Assembly (NCBI RefSeq): GCF_001425175.1
Contig: NZ_LMDV01000008.1
Location: 330,491-394,490 of the forward strand
Length of the DNA: 64,000 nt
Direction: 5' to 3'
DNA from: Nocardioides sp. Root1257
Lineage (GTDB): Bacteria; Actinomycetota; Actinomycetes; Propionibacteriales; Nocardioidaceae
Shown: piece after piece, positions 17,607 to 25,253 of the stretch
Position numbering within the stretch: the stretch's first letter is position 1
Layout of the letters: each line of letters begins with the position of its first letter
Notes under the pieces: generated by a model
Databases searched by the model: none
The model's input: only the letters and a program-made list of their open reading frames with translations
Told to the model about the DNA's origin: nothing
Program-made: the position numbers and the translations under genes

Positions 17607-19261
17607 GCCGTTCGCGATTCCTGGTCCCGCTCGCCGCCGCCGCGGTCGTCGGAGCGATGCTCCCGATCTCGCCCGGCCTGGTGTCGGCGAGCAGCGCGGC
17701 CGACAAGCCGGCGTTCAGCGGCTACAGCGCGGACGCCTGGGCGGCGCCGGTGAAGATCGAGCTCTACGAGCCGACGATCCCCATCCCCGCCGACCCGCAG
17801 CTCGAGGTCGAGCTGGCCTACTCGAAGGTCGAGTCGGACTCCGGGAGCTCCCAGGCACGGGCGAGCTGGCTGTGGCCGGGGGACCCGGTCGGTGAGGGCG
17901 CCAAGACCTTCGTGACGCAGCTGGGCCTCCCCGAGCAGCTCGGCGAGGCCGGCTACCCCGTCCAGGTCAACGCGGCCCAGCCGAGCGGCGAGGCCGCCCA
18001 GGCCGACGAGCCGTTCCCCGGGACGGTCATGCGCACCAGCGCGACCGAGGACAAGACCCTTGCCCAGGTGGGCTTCTCACCCGACAGCGCCGTCGGCGAC
18101 GGCACTGCCGGCGAGGGACAGGGCGGGGGCGAAGGCACGCCCGGCGTCCCCGGCCTGCCGGGGATCCCGGTTCTGCCCGGGGTCCCCGGAGCCGTCGGCC
18201 CGGACGCTCTCCAGCAGTTCGGGCAGGCGATCACCGGTGCGGTCACCGGGGCGCTCACCGGGAAGTCGACGCAGGCGAACGCCGCGGAGGACTCGCCGGC
18301 CACCCCCGGCCTGCCGCCCGAGCTGGCCGCGCTGGTCGACGTCGAGGGCTACACCTCGTCGAGCCAGACCGTCGCGACCGACGGCAAGGTCGTCAGCGTG
18401 GCCCGGTCCGCCCTCGGTGACGTCTCGCTCCTCGGTGGGCTCGTCACGCTCGACGGCCTGGTCGTGACCAGCACGAGCTCCAGCGACGGCAAGGCCGGCG
18501 CCCCGGCGGGCAAGGCCCGTCTGGGCGGGATGACGATCGCCGGCCAGGAGTTCTCCTTCGGTCCCGACGGCTTCGTGGCCGCCGGGCAGGCCGGCGCGAT
18601 CCCGGGCCTGCCCGACCAGGCGGCCAAGGCCCTCGACCAGCTCGGCATCCGGCTGGTGCTCCCGAAGCCCGAGCTCGTCCGCCAGCAGGACAAGGCGACC
18701 AGCGACCTGGCCGGGCTGCGCGTCGAGATCGACACCGCCGTGCTGCGCCGTCAGCTCGACGCCCTCCCGCTCGGCGACCTCGTCGGCGCGGTGCCGGACG
18801 AGGCGGGCGAGCTCAAGAGCCTGCTCCAGGCAGCCGTCGGCCTGTCGCCCAAGATCGTGCTCGTGCTCGGCAACGCGGGCACGACGGTCGACACGGTGCA
18901 GGGACTCGTGTTCCCGACCGACATCCCCGACAACGACCCGAGCGGCGCCGGCGCGCCAGCCGGCGGGTCCGGCGGTGCCGGGACCGGCGCGTCGACCGGC
19001 AGCGTCCCCGCGGCCTCGAGTCCCACGGCGGGCTCCGACGCTCCTCCCGCGGCGACCGACGACCTCGATGATGCGGCCCTGGCCGGCTCCGGCCTGCCAC
19101 CTCTCTACTCGATCCCCGGCGCGATCCTCGTCGGTGGTCTCGCCCTCGGTGCTCTCGGGGGCACCTGGCTGCGCAGGGCGGGCGTGCTCGCCCTCGGCGG
19201 CGCCGGCTCCTGCTCCCACGGCCTCGACCGGGGCCTGCCCGACCTGCGAAAGGCACGCTGA
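17603..19261 (+). CDS. surface-exposed protein anchored by a C-terminal membrane helix
   Basis: A 552-residue secreted protein encoded inside the transporter operon. A signal peptide covers about residues 1-33. The body is beta-rich with Ser/Thr and a short collagen-like GVPGLPGIPVLPGVPG stretch near residue 185; the middle (SALGDVSLLGGLVTLDGLVV; LGGMTIAGQEFSF) resembles choice-of-anchor wall proteins. A Gly/Ala/Ser/Pro linker (about 450-495) precedes one hydrophobic helix (ILVGGLALGALGGTWL) and a short basic tail. No sortase LPxTG is present. I infer a receptor or wall-spanning accessory for the importer, since it is coupled to livF by ATGA overlap. The ligand is unknown. Confidence 0.8.
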
Positions 19262-19830
19262 TGACGACCATGAACGCACCCGGCCCGACGCCGGCACCGG
19301 CCCCCGCCCAGCGGCTGTCGATCGGGCTGCCCCGCGCGTCCGGCGACTCGGGCAGCGGCGCCGCGCCGATGAAGAACAACCACTACCAGCTGCTCCAGCT
19401 GGTGCTGTTCTGGGCCGGGGCGATCCTGCTGCCGCTCGGTCTCGTGGTGATCGTGCTGGGCTGGTACGGCGCCGCGAACACGCCGTACCAGTACGACCAG
19501 CTCTCCTACCTGGTCTCCGGCGGCCTGCTCGGCCTGGGGCTGACCTTCGCCGGCGGCTTCCTCTACTTCGGCGCCTGGCTGGCCCGGATCGCCGCCGACA
19601 ACCGTGAGTCGGCGAAGCGGCTGGCGGACACGCTGCTGGTGCTGGCCGACGTGACCTCGCGCGCCGCCGCGAACAGCGACGACCTCGACGTCTCCGGGCT
19701 GCCGGTCACGGCCGGAGACGGCACCACGATGCATCGCCGCGACTGCGCGCTGATCGCGCACCGCGCGGACCTGCACCCGGTCGGCGAGGACAACGGGCAC
19801 CTCACCCAGTGCCGGGTGTGCCGACCCTGA
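19261..19830 (+). CDS. small membrane protein of the transporter operon
   Basis: A 189-residue protein with two membrane helices (about 42-65 and 80-102), short N-terminal Pro/Ala tail and a 90-residue cytoplasmic C-terminus with a possible metal-binding pattern: HRRDCALIAHRADLHPV and a final CRVC. Its ATG shares the A of the preceding TGA, so it is the last gene of the operon. The function is unknown; the conserved coupling suggests it assists the importer. It ends TGA directly abutting the TCA (TGA) of the opposite gene, forming TGATCA at 19828-19833. Confidence 0.78.
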   Translation: MTTMNAPGPTPAPAPAQRLSIGLPRASGDSGSGAAPMKNNHYQLLQLVLFWAGAILLPLGLVVIVLGWYGAANTPYQYDQLSYLVSGGLLGLGLTFAGGFLYFGAWLARIAADNRESAKRLADTLLVLADVTSRAAANSDDLDVSGLPVTAGDGTTMHRRDCALIAHRADLHPVGEDNGHLTQCRVCRP

Positions 19831-21039
19831 TCACTCCTCGTCGGCGGTGACCTTCTCGTCGGGCTTCTTCATCAGCACCGTGTCCATGTAGTCGCGTGCG
19901 GTCTCCAGCAGGTCGACGGCGTGGCCGGCGCGCTCGGAGAGGTACCACCGGTGCACGAGGATCTCGTGGAAGATCTCGGCCGGCTCGAGCTTGCCGCGCG
20001 CCTCGGCCGGGATCATCGCGAGGATCGGCTCGTAGGTCTCGTTGAGCCACTTCGCGGCCACCAGGGAGCGGTCCTCGCGGCCGAGGTCGAAGTGGGCGGT
20101 GTACGCCGCGATGTCGTTGAGCATCCGGCGCGCCTGCGCGTCCTCGACGTGCAGCCCGGTCAGGGCCTGGAGCTCGCGCTGGTGGTGGCCGAGCTCGACC
20201 ACCTTCGGCTGGATCAGGACCTTCTCGCCGTCCCAGTCCGTGACGATGTCGAGCTCGTCGACGTCGAAGCCGAGGTCGTTGAGCCGCTCGACGCGCTGCT
20301 CGATGCGCCAGAGCTCGTGGGTCGCGAACTCCTCGACGTCGGTCAGCTCGGACCACAGCGCGTCGTACCGCTCGCGCAGCATCTCGACGATGTCGTGCGC
20401 CTGCACCTCGTGGTCGAGCGAGTCGCTGGCCTGGAGGTCGAGCAGCTCGGCGAAGACGTTCTCCGTGGCGATGGTCAGGTCGTGCTCGCGCAGCCGGTCC
20501 GAGAGGCTCGTCTTCAGCTCGCCGGTCTCGGCGTCGACGAGGTACGCCGCGAAGCCACCTGCGTCGCGCCGGAAGAGCACGTTGGACAGGGACACGTCGC
20601 CCCAGTAGAAGTCGGCGAGGTGCAGCCGGACCAGCAGCACGACCATCGCGTCCACCAGTGACGGCAGGTTGTCGGCCGTGAGGCCGTGCGAGAAGAGCGA
20701 GCGGTAGGGGAGCGAGAACTGGAGGTGCTGGGTCAGCAGCGCCGCCGGCAGCTCCTCGCCGTGCTCGTCGACGCGACCGGTCACCACGCCCTGCGCGACG
20801 ACCGCCGGCAGGCCCATCCGCTGCAGGTCGCGCAGCATCCGGTACTCGCGGAACGCGATGTCCTCCACCGTCTCCTTGACGGCGTACGTCGTGTCGCCGA
20901 GCCGGATGATCCGCACGACGTGCCGCGACAGACCGCGGGGGAGCGGCACGACGTGCTCGGTCCATTCCTCCAGCGGCGTCGACCACGGCAGGGCCAGCAG
21001 GGCCGGGTCCGGCCGGTTGGCGACGATGCGGAGTGCCAC
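19831..21039 (-). CDS. DUF4032 protein with a lipopolysaccharide-kinase-like fold
   Basis: A 402-residue cytoplasmic protein typical of actinobacteria. The N-terminal half has kinase-like features: YAVKETVEDIAFREYRML, then HLADFYWGDVSLSNVLF (compare HGD...N of RIO/Kdo kinases) and YLVDAETGEL. The C-terminal half is helical and acidic (DUF4032). Phosphotransfer to a sugar or small molecule is plausible but unproven. GTG 21039 is chosen because TAACGT lies seven bases upstream; that box starts with the stop codon of the GH13 gene. A 120-residue upstream in-frame extension is antisense-like noise. Confidence 0.82.
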   Translation of the reverse strand: MALRIVANRPDPALLALPWSTPLEEWTEHVVPLPRGLSRHVVRIIRLGDTTYAVKETVEDIAFREYRMLRDLQRMGLPAVVAQGVVTGRVDEHGEELPAALLTQHLQFSLPYRSLFSHGLTADNLPSLVDAMVVLLVRLHLADFYWGDVSLSNVLFRRDAGGFAAYLVDAETGELKTSLSDRLREHDLTIATENVFAELLDLQASDSLDHEVQAHDIVEMLRERYDALWSELTDVEEFATHELWRIEQRVERLNDLGFDVDELDIVTDWDGEKVLIQPKVVELGHHQRELQALTGLHVEDAQARRMLNDIAAYTAHFDLGREDRSLVAAKWLNETYEPILAMIPAEARGKLEPAEIFHEILVHRWYLSERAGHAVDLLETARDYMDTVLMKKPDEKVTADEE

Positions 21040-21046
21040 GCTGCCT

Positions 21047-21052
21047 ACGTTA
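21047..21052 (-). promoter_or_regulatory. leaderless-type -10 (TAACGT) that includes the GH13 stop codon
   Basis: On the minus strand the TAA stop of the glycosidase gene is the first half of TAACGT, seven bases before the GTG of the DUF4032 gene. Confidence 0.6.
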
Positions 21053-22882
21053 GAGCGTCCAGAGCGCGAACGACGGCCCGTCGCTCGCCGGCAGCGTGAC
21101 CGCGCCGTCGATCTCGACCAGGTCGCTGTCGGTGCCGGTGCTGAGCAGGAGCGAGCCGTCGCCGAACCCCAGTGCGCCGGCGTCGAGGGTGATCGCCGGG
21201 CCCGCCGTACGACGCGCGGCGACCAGCACCGAGCCCGCCGGGTGCTCGCGGAGGTAGACGAGGACGTCGTCGTCGACGTGCGCCCAGCGCAGGCCGCCTC
21301 GGCGCAGGGCCTCGTGGTCGCGACGCAGCCGCGCCAGCCCGGCGTACGCCGCGAGCGTGTCGTCGTCCCAGCCAGCCGGGTCGGCCCAGGGGAACGGGCG
21401 CCGGGCATCCTCGCCGTTGACGCCCTCGAGGCCGATCTCGTCGCCGGCGAAGAGCATCGGGACGCCGGGCATCGTGAACTGGAGCCCGGCGGCGACCCGG
21501 TGCACGGCGCCCGAGCCGGTGACGGTGCGGATCCGGGCGCTGTCGTGGGAGCCGAGGATGTTCCAGGAGCAGGTGCTGGCGCGCCAGCCGTAGCGACCCT
21601 GCCACTCGCGCAGGCTGCGCACGACGCTGTCGCCGGGGCGCCGCGGCACGGGCACCGGGCGCCCGAACGCGCGCGCGGGCGACGCCGGGTCGCGCAGCCA
21701 CGACCAGACCGGCCACGAGAAGCCGGAGTAGTTCATCGTGCCGTGCCAGCCGTCGCCGTCGACGTCGGTCGAGGCATCGTGGTTGTGCTCGCCGATCACG
21801 AAGGCGTCGGCACGCTCGGCCTCCGCGGTGCGGCGTACCAGCCTCGCGACCTCGTGGTTGACGTCGATCGCGCCGAGGCGGCCGGTCATGTTGGCGACGT
21901 CGACCCGCCAGCCGTCGAGGTCGTACGGCGGCCGCAGCCACCGCGCCACGACCGAGTCGGGACCGTCGACCATCGCCGCCCGCAGCGCCGGGTCGTCGTG
22001 GTTGAGCTTGGGCAGCGTGCCGTGGCCCATCCAGCACTCGTAGGAGCCGTCGGGCAGGAAGTAGTAGAACGACCGCGCGGGCGCGCCCTCGACGTCGCGC
22101 GCCGCGACGAACCACTCGTGGGTGTCACCGGTGTGGTTGGTGGTCAGGTCGCCGAGGATCCGCCAGCCGCGCTCGTGCACGGCCGTGGCGAGCCGGACGT
22201 ACGCCTCGTCGCCGCCGAGCAGCGGGTCCACGGTCTCGAAGGTCGAGGCGTTGTAGCGGTGGTTGCTCTCGCCGGGGAAGACGGGCGTCGTGTAGACGAC
22301 GCTGACGCCGAGGTCGTCGAGGTGGTCGAGGTGCTCGGTGACCCCGTCGAGGTCGCCGCCGTAGAACTGGAGCGGCGTGCGCGGGTCGAAGCCCTCGAAG
22401 ACGACCTCGTCCTCCCAGTCGGCCTCGACGGCCCAGGCCGGCGTCGGGCGTTCGGCGGCCGCCACCGAGCGCGCGAACCGGTCCGGGAAGATCTGGTAGA
22501 CGACCGCGTCCCGCGCCCAGTCCGGAGGCGCGTGGTGCGAGCTGAGCCGGAAGTCGAACGCGTCGGGCGGGTCGTGGTCGACGACGCCGGTCGCCGTGAG
22601 CCAGTGCTGGCCGCCGGGTCCGTCCAGCAGGAAGCGGTAGTTCGTCACCGGGTTGTGCACCGGCAGCGCCCCCTCCCACCAGACGGCGTGCTCGTCGCGG
22701 GCGGACTCCGTGCAGGGGTGGTACGTCGGCTCCGCGTCGTACGTCGTGCGCAGCCAGATCCGCTCCACCGGGTCGGCGGGGTCGGTGCGGAGGCGCACGG
22801 TCACCGTCGAGCCGGGTGCGGGCGCCTCGTCGGAGACGTACATCGGGGAGCCGTCGTGGTGCGGCTCGCGCAGGAGACTCAT
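21050..22882 (-). CDS. glycoside hydrolase family 13 (maltodextrin/neopullulanase-like)
   Basis: A 610-residue GH13 enzyme. An N-terminal beta-sandwich (1-115) with RIWLRTTYDAEPTY precedes the TIM barrel. Conserved regions are GDLTTNH (244-250), GWRVDVANM with nucleophile Asp328, VIGEHNH with acid/base Glu365, and GSHDSAR with Asp447. The C-terminal beta domain is complete. It probably cleaves alpha-1,4 (and perhaps 1,6) bonds of maltodextrins in the cytoplasm, as no signal peptide is present. It is translationally coupled to soxR upstream by a 4-bp overlap, an unusual partner. Confidence 0.9.
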   Translation of the reverse strand: MSLLREPHHDGSPMYVSDEAPAPGSTVTVRLRTDPADPVERIWLRTTYDAEPTYHPCTESARDEHAVWWEGALPVHNPVTNYRFLLDGPGGQHWLTATGVVDHDPPDAFDFRLSSHHAPPDWARDAVVYQIFPDRFARSVAAAERPTPAWAVEADWEDEVVFEGFDPRTPLQFYGGDLDGVTEHLDHLDDLGVSVVYTTPVFPGESNHRYNASTFETVDPLLGGDEAYVRLATAVHERGWRILGDLTTNHTGDTHEWFVAARDVEGAPARSFYYFLPDGSYECWMGHGTLPKLNHDDPALRAAMVDGPDSVVARWLRPPYDLDGWRVDVANMTGRLGAIDVNHEVARLVRRTAEAERADAFVIGEHNHDASTDVDGDGWHGTMNYSGFSWPVWSWLRDPASPARAFGRPVPVPRRPGDSVVRSLREWQGRYGWRASTCSWNILGSHDSARIRTVTGSGAVHRVAAGLQFTMPGVPMLFAGDEIGLEGVNGEDARRPFPWADPAGWDDDTLAAYAGLARLRRDHEALRRGGLRWAHVDDDVLVYLREHPAGSVLVAARRTAGPAITLDAGALGFGDGSLLLSTGTDSDLVEIDGAVTLPASDGPSFALWTL

Positions 22883-23325
22883 GGGGTCCGTCCGTGGGGC
22901 TCGAGGAAGACGGCGCCCGGTCCCCACTGGGCGGCGGTGTCGTCCGGGTTGGTCAGGGCGCAGGTCTTCAGGCTGAGGCAGCCGCAGCCGATGCAGCCGT
23001 CGAGCCGGTCGCGCAGTCGCTGGATGCGCTCGATCTGCTCGTCGAGGCGCGGGCGCCAGGCCTTGCTGAGCCGGTGCCAGTCCGACTTCGTGGGCGCCCG
23101 GCCGTCGGGCAGGGTCGCCAGCGCCGCGCCGATCTCCTCCAGGCTCAGGCCGACCCGCTGCGCCGTACGGATGAACGCGACGCGGCGCAGCGTGGACTGC
23201 TCGTAGCGGCGCTGGTTGCCGGTGGTGCGCACCGACGAGATCAGGCCCCTGGACTCGTAGAAGCGGATCGCCGAGGTCGCCACCCCGGCTCGCTCGGCGA
23301 GGTGACCGATCGTCAGCTGCGTCAT
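22879..23325 (-). CDS. soxR: redox-sensitive MerR-family regulator SoxR
   Basis: A 148-residue regulator. The N-terminal winged helix (MTQLTIGHLAERAGVATSAI) and dimerisation coiled coil are followed by CIGCGCLSLKTC, the CX2CXCX5C [2Fe-2S] signature of SoxR (Cys111, 114, 116, 122). It senses redox-cycling compounds through cluster oxidation. ATG at 23325 gives the family's usual start; an in-frame ATG at 23349 would add eight residues. The gene overlaps the GH13 glycosidase by 4 bp. Two direct GTTCAAG repeats lie upstream at 23344 and 23355, but I see no clear SoxR inverted operator. Confidence 0.93.
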   Translation of the reverse strand: MTQLTIGHLAERAGVATSAIRFYESRGLISSVRTTGNQRRYEQSTLRRVAFIRTAQRVGLSLEEIGAALATLPDGRAPTKSDWHRLSKAWRPRLDEQIERIQRLRDRLDGCIGCGCLSLKTCALTNPDDTAAQWGPGAVFLEPHGRTP

Positions 23326-23343
23326 GCGCCCAGCCTCGCCGGA

Positions 23344-23361
23344 GTTCAAGCATCGTTCAAG
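23344..23361. repeat. direct GTTCAAG repeat upstream of soxR
   Basis: GTTCAAG occurs at 23344-23350 and 23355-23361, start-to-start 11 bp, about one helical turn. It could be a regulator site or part of the soxR promoter (TTGAAC on the minus strand). Confidence 0.4.
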
Positions 23362-23365
23362 TTCT

Positions 23366-23432
23366 GGGGTAGTCCCTGACGGAATGGCCCTCCCCGGGCC
23401 TCCCGGCGGACCGTTCCGTCAGGGACTACCCC
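23366..23432. repeat. 67-bp dispersed palindromic element, copy 2
   Basis: Arms GGGGTAGTCCCTGACGGAA (23366-23384) and TTCCGTCAGGGACTACCCC (23414-23432) are exact 19-bp complements. This copy lies between the divergent soxR and SDR genes, only two bases from the KstR-like operator, so unlike the others it is not at a gene's stop codon. Confidence 0.92.
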
Positions 23433-23434
23433 GA

Positions 23435-23448
23435 TAGAACGTGTTCTA
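23435..23448 (+). promoter_or_regulatory. KstR-like operator (perfect)
   Basis: TAGAACGTGTTCTA is a perfect palindrome matching TNNAACNNGTTNNA at all eight fixed positions. It ends one base before the putative -10 TACCGT, so a bound TetR-type repressor would block polymerase. Confidence 0.75.
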
Positions 23449-23449
23449 G

Positions 23450-23455
23450 TACCGT
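23450..23455 (+). promoter_or_regulatory. leaderless-type -10 (TACCGT)
   Basis: TACCGT, seven bases, then the GTG of the SDR gene at 23463. It directly adjoins the KstR-like operator. Confidence 0.55.
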
Positions 23456-23462
23456 CCGGCAG

Positions 23463-24188
23463 GTGACTGACACCTCGCCCCGCATCGTCGTGATCACCGG
23501 AGCCGCCTCCGGGATCGGGTACGCCACCGCCGAGCTCTTCCGCGACCTCGGCGACACCGTCTACGGCCTCGACATCAACCCGACCGTCCCGGACGGCGTG
23601 ACGTACGTCGAGTGCAACGTCGGCGACAAGGACGCCGTCGACGCGGCGATCGAGGTCTGTGCGACCAGCGGTCGGATCGACGTCCTGGCGAACGTCGCGG
23701 GCATCGTGCAGTTCGGCCGGATCGAGACGGTGACGGAGGAGGAGTGGGACCGCGTGCACGCGGTCGACCTCAAGGGCCCGTTCTTCCTGATCCAGGCCGC
23801 GCTCCCGCACATCCGCGCCGCCAAGGGCAACATCGTCAACGTCTCGTCGGTGGCCGGCAACGCGCCGCAGCCCTACGCCACGGCGTACGCCGCCGCGAAG
23901 GGCGGGCTCACCCAGCTCACCAAGGCGCTCGCCCTCGAGCTCTCGCCCGAGGGCATCCGTGTCAACGTGATCTGCCCCGGCACCGTGGACACGCCGATCG
24001 TCGAGCAGGTCTTCCACAAGCTCACCGACGACCTCAACACCCGGGTCGCGGACCGGCTGATGATGATGCTGCCCGGCGGCGCCATCAAACCCTCCGAGAT
24101 CGGCGAGACCATCGTCTGGCTGGCGTCCCCGTCGGCCCGGATGATCACCGGCGCCGTGATCGCCCACGACGGCGGCATGAGCGGCTGA
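23463..24188 (+). CDS. short-chain dehydrogenase/reductase under a KstR-like operator
   Basis: A 241-residue classical SDR. The cofactor motif TGAASGIG is at 12-19 and the aspartate in YGLDINP suggests NAD(H) preference. The catalytic serine is in NVSSVAG, with Tyr142 and Lys146 in AYAAAK. The C-terminus SGAVIAHDGGMSG is normal. It oxidises a secondary alcohol or reduces a ketone; a hydroxysteroid or 3-hydroxyacyl substrate is suggested only by the operator. GTG start. It stands alone between the 67-bp palindrome and tRNA-Thr. Confidence 0.88.
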   Translation: MTDTSPRIVVITGAASGIGYATAELFRDLGDTVYGLDINPTVPDGVTYVECNVGDKDAVDAAIEVCATSGRIDVLANVAGIVQFGRIETVTEEEWDRVHAVDLKGPFFLIQAALPHIRAAKGNIVNVSSVAGNAPQPYATAYAAAKGGLTQLTKALALELSPEGIRVNVICPGTVDTPIVEQVFHKLTDDLNTRVADRLMMMLPGGAIKPSEIGETIVWLASPSARMITGAVIAHDGGMSG

Positions 24189-24215
24189 CGGTCCGCCCCG
24201 TAGCATGTGCGCGCT

Positions 24216-24288
24216 GCCGGTGTAGCTCAGTTGGTAGAGCGCCTCTCTTGTAAAGAGGATGTCGCGGGTTCGACTCCTGTCACCGGCT
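24216..24288 (+). tRNA. tRNA-Thr(TGT)
   Basis: A 73-base tRNA without encoded CCA. The acceptor stem is GCCGGTG with CACCGGC, the D-arm GCTCAGTTGGTAGAGC, the anticodon arm CCTCT-CTTGTAA-AGAGG with anticodon TGT at 24249-24251, and the T-arm contains GGTTCGACTCC. It reads ACA/ACG threonine codons. The convergent pdxY stop codon begins one base after the discriminator base. Confidence 0.97.
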
Positions 24289-24289
24289 C

Positions 24290-25141
24290 TCAGCGCAGCC
24301 GGCGTACGTCGAACGTCATCGGCGGCTCGGCGATGGCGTCCTGGGCGGCGACCAGCTGGATCTCGCGGGTGCCGGCGGCGATGGTCTCTTCGAGGATGCC
24401 GAAGACCGACGACGTCGTCCGGGCGAGCGCCTCGGCGGCGGAGCCCGTCGTCCGCAGGTGCGCCAGGTAGAGCGCGGCGGTGACGTCGCCGCAGCCGTTG
24501 GGGGTGATCGGCAGGAGCGGGGTCTGGACGGCCCAGGCGCCCTCGTCGGAGACGGCGATGACGTCGAGGCGACCCTCCGGGACGTCGTCGTGGAGGACGC
24601 TGGTGACCAGCACGTCGCGGGGACCGCGGGCGCGTACGTCGTCGACCGCGGCCAGGATCTCGTCGAGGGTGGTCGTGGTGCGACCGGCGAGGAAGTCCAG
24701 CTCGAAGTGGTTGGGCGTGATGATGTCGGCGGCGGGTACGACGGTGTCGCGCATGAACTCCGGGATGCCGGGGCGCACGAACATCCCGCGCCCGACGTCG
24801 CCCATCACGGGGTCGCAGCAGTAGACCGCGTCCGGGTTGAGCTCCTTCACCTTCGCCACGGTGTCGAGGATGATCGCGCCGACGGCCGGGTCGCCCTGGT
24901 AGCCCGACAGCACGGCGTCCGCCTCGCCGAGCACGCCGCGGTCCTCGATCCCGGCGATCACCTCGCGCACGTCGTCGGCAGCGAGCAGTGGGCCGCGCCA
25001 GGCGCCGTACCCCGTGTGGTTGGAGAAGTGCACGGTGAGCACCGGCCAGACCTCGTGGCCGAGCCGCTGCAGCGGGAAGACCGCGGCGGAGTTGCCGACG
25101 TGGCCGTAGGCGACCGAGGACTGGATCGACAGGATCTTCAC
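24290..25141 (-). CDS. pdxY: pyridoxal kinase
   Basis: A 283-residue ribokinase-fold enzyme that phosphorylates pyridoxal (and related vitamers) for PLP salvage. It begins KILSIQSSVAYGHVGNSAAVFPLQRLG, the PdxK/PdxY N-terminus with the substrate lid; YCCDPVMGD and the ATP-site loop LPITPNGCGDVTAALYL with its catalytic Asp follow. GTG at 25141 is chosen because GGGAGGA lies eight bases upstream; a start at 25159 would remove that site. Its 3' end abuts tRNA-Thr head-on, so any read-through is antisense to the tRNA. Confidence 0.94.
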   Translation of the reverse strand: MKILSIQSSVAYGHVGNSAAVFPLQRLGHEVWPVLTVHFSNHTGYGAWRGPLLAADDVREVIAGIEDRGVLGEADAVLSGYQGDPAVGAIILDTVAKVKELNPDAVYCCDPVMGDVGRGMFVRPGIPEFMRDTVVPAADIITPNHFELDFLAGRTTTTLDEILAAVDDVRARGPRDVLVTSVLHDDVPEGRLDVIAVSDEGAWAVQTPLLPITPNGCGDVTAALYLAHLRTTGSAAEALARTTSSVFGILEETIAAGTREIQLVAAQDAIAEPPMTFDVRRLR

Positions 25142-25193
25142 GTCGTGATCCTCCCGCACCCGATCGGCTGGTCTCGACCCTGGATCGCGGAAC

Positions 25194-25207
25194 TAGAACA
25201 AGTTACA
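25194..25207 (+). promoter_or_regulatory. KstR-like operator (perfect)
   Basis: TAGAACAAGTTACA matches TNNAACNNGTTNNA at all eight fixed positions. It lies 46 bp before the GTG of the GMC oxidoreductase, in the divergent pdxY/GMC spacer. Confidence 0.7.
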
Positions 25208-25253
25208 GTTACCGGGTTCAGGACATTCTCTCGGTATGTGAGTAGAGGTAGCC

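Noticed and set aside
23344..23361. SoxR operator
   Set aside because: Repeats are direct, not the inverted CCTCAAG-type dyad of SoxR sites, so I list them only as a repeat.
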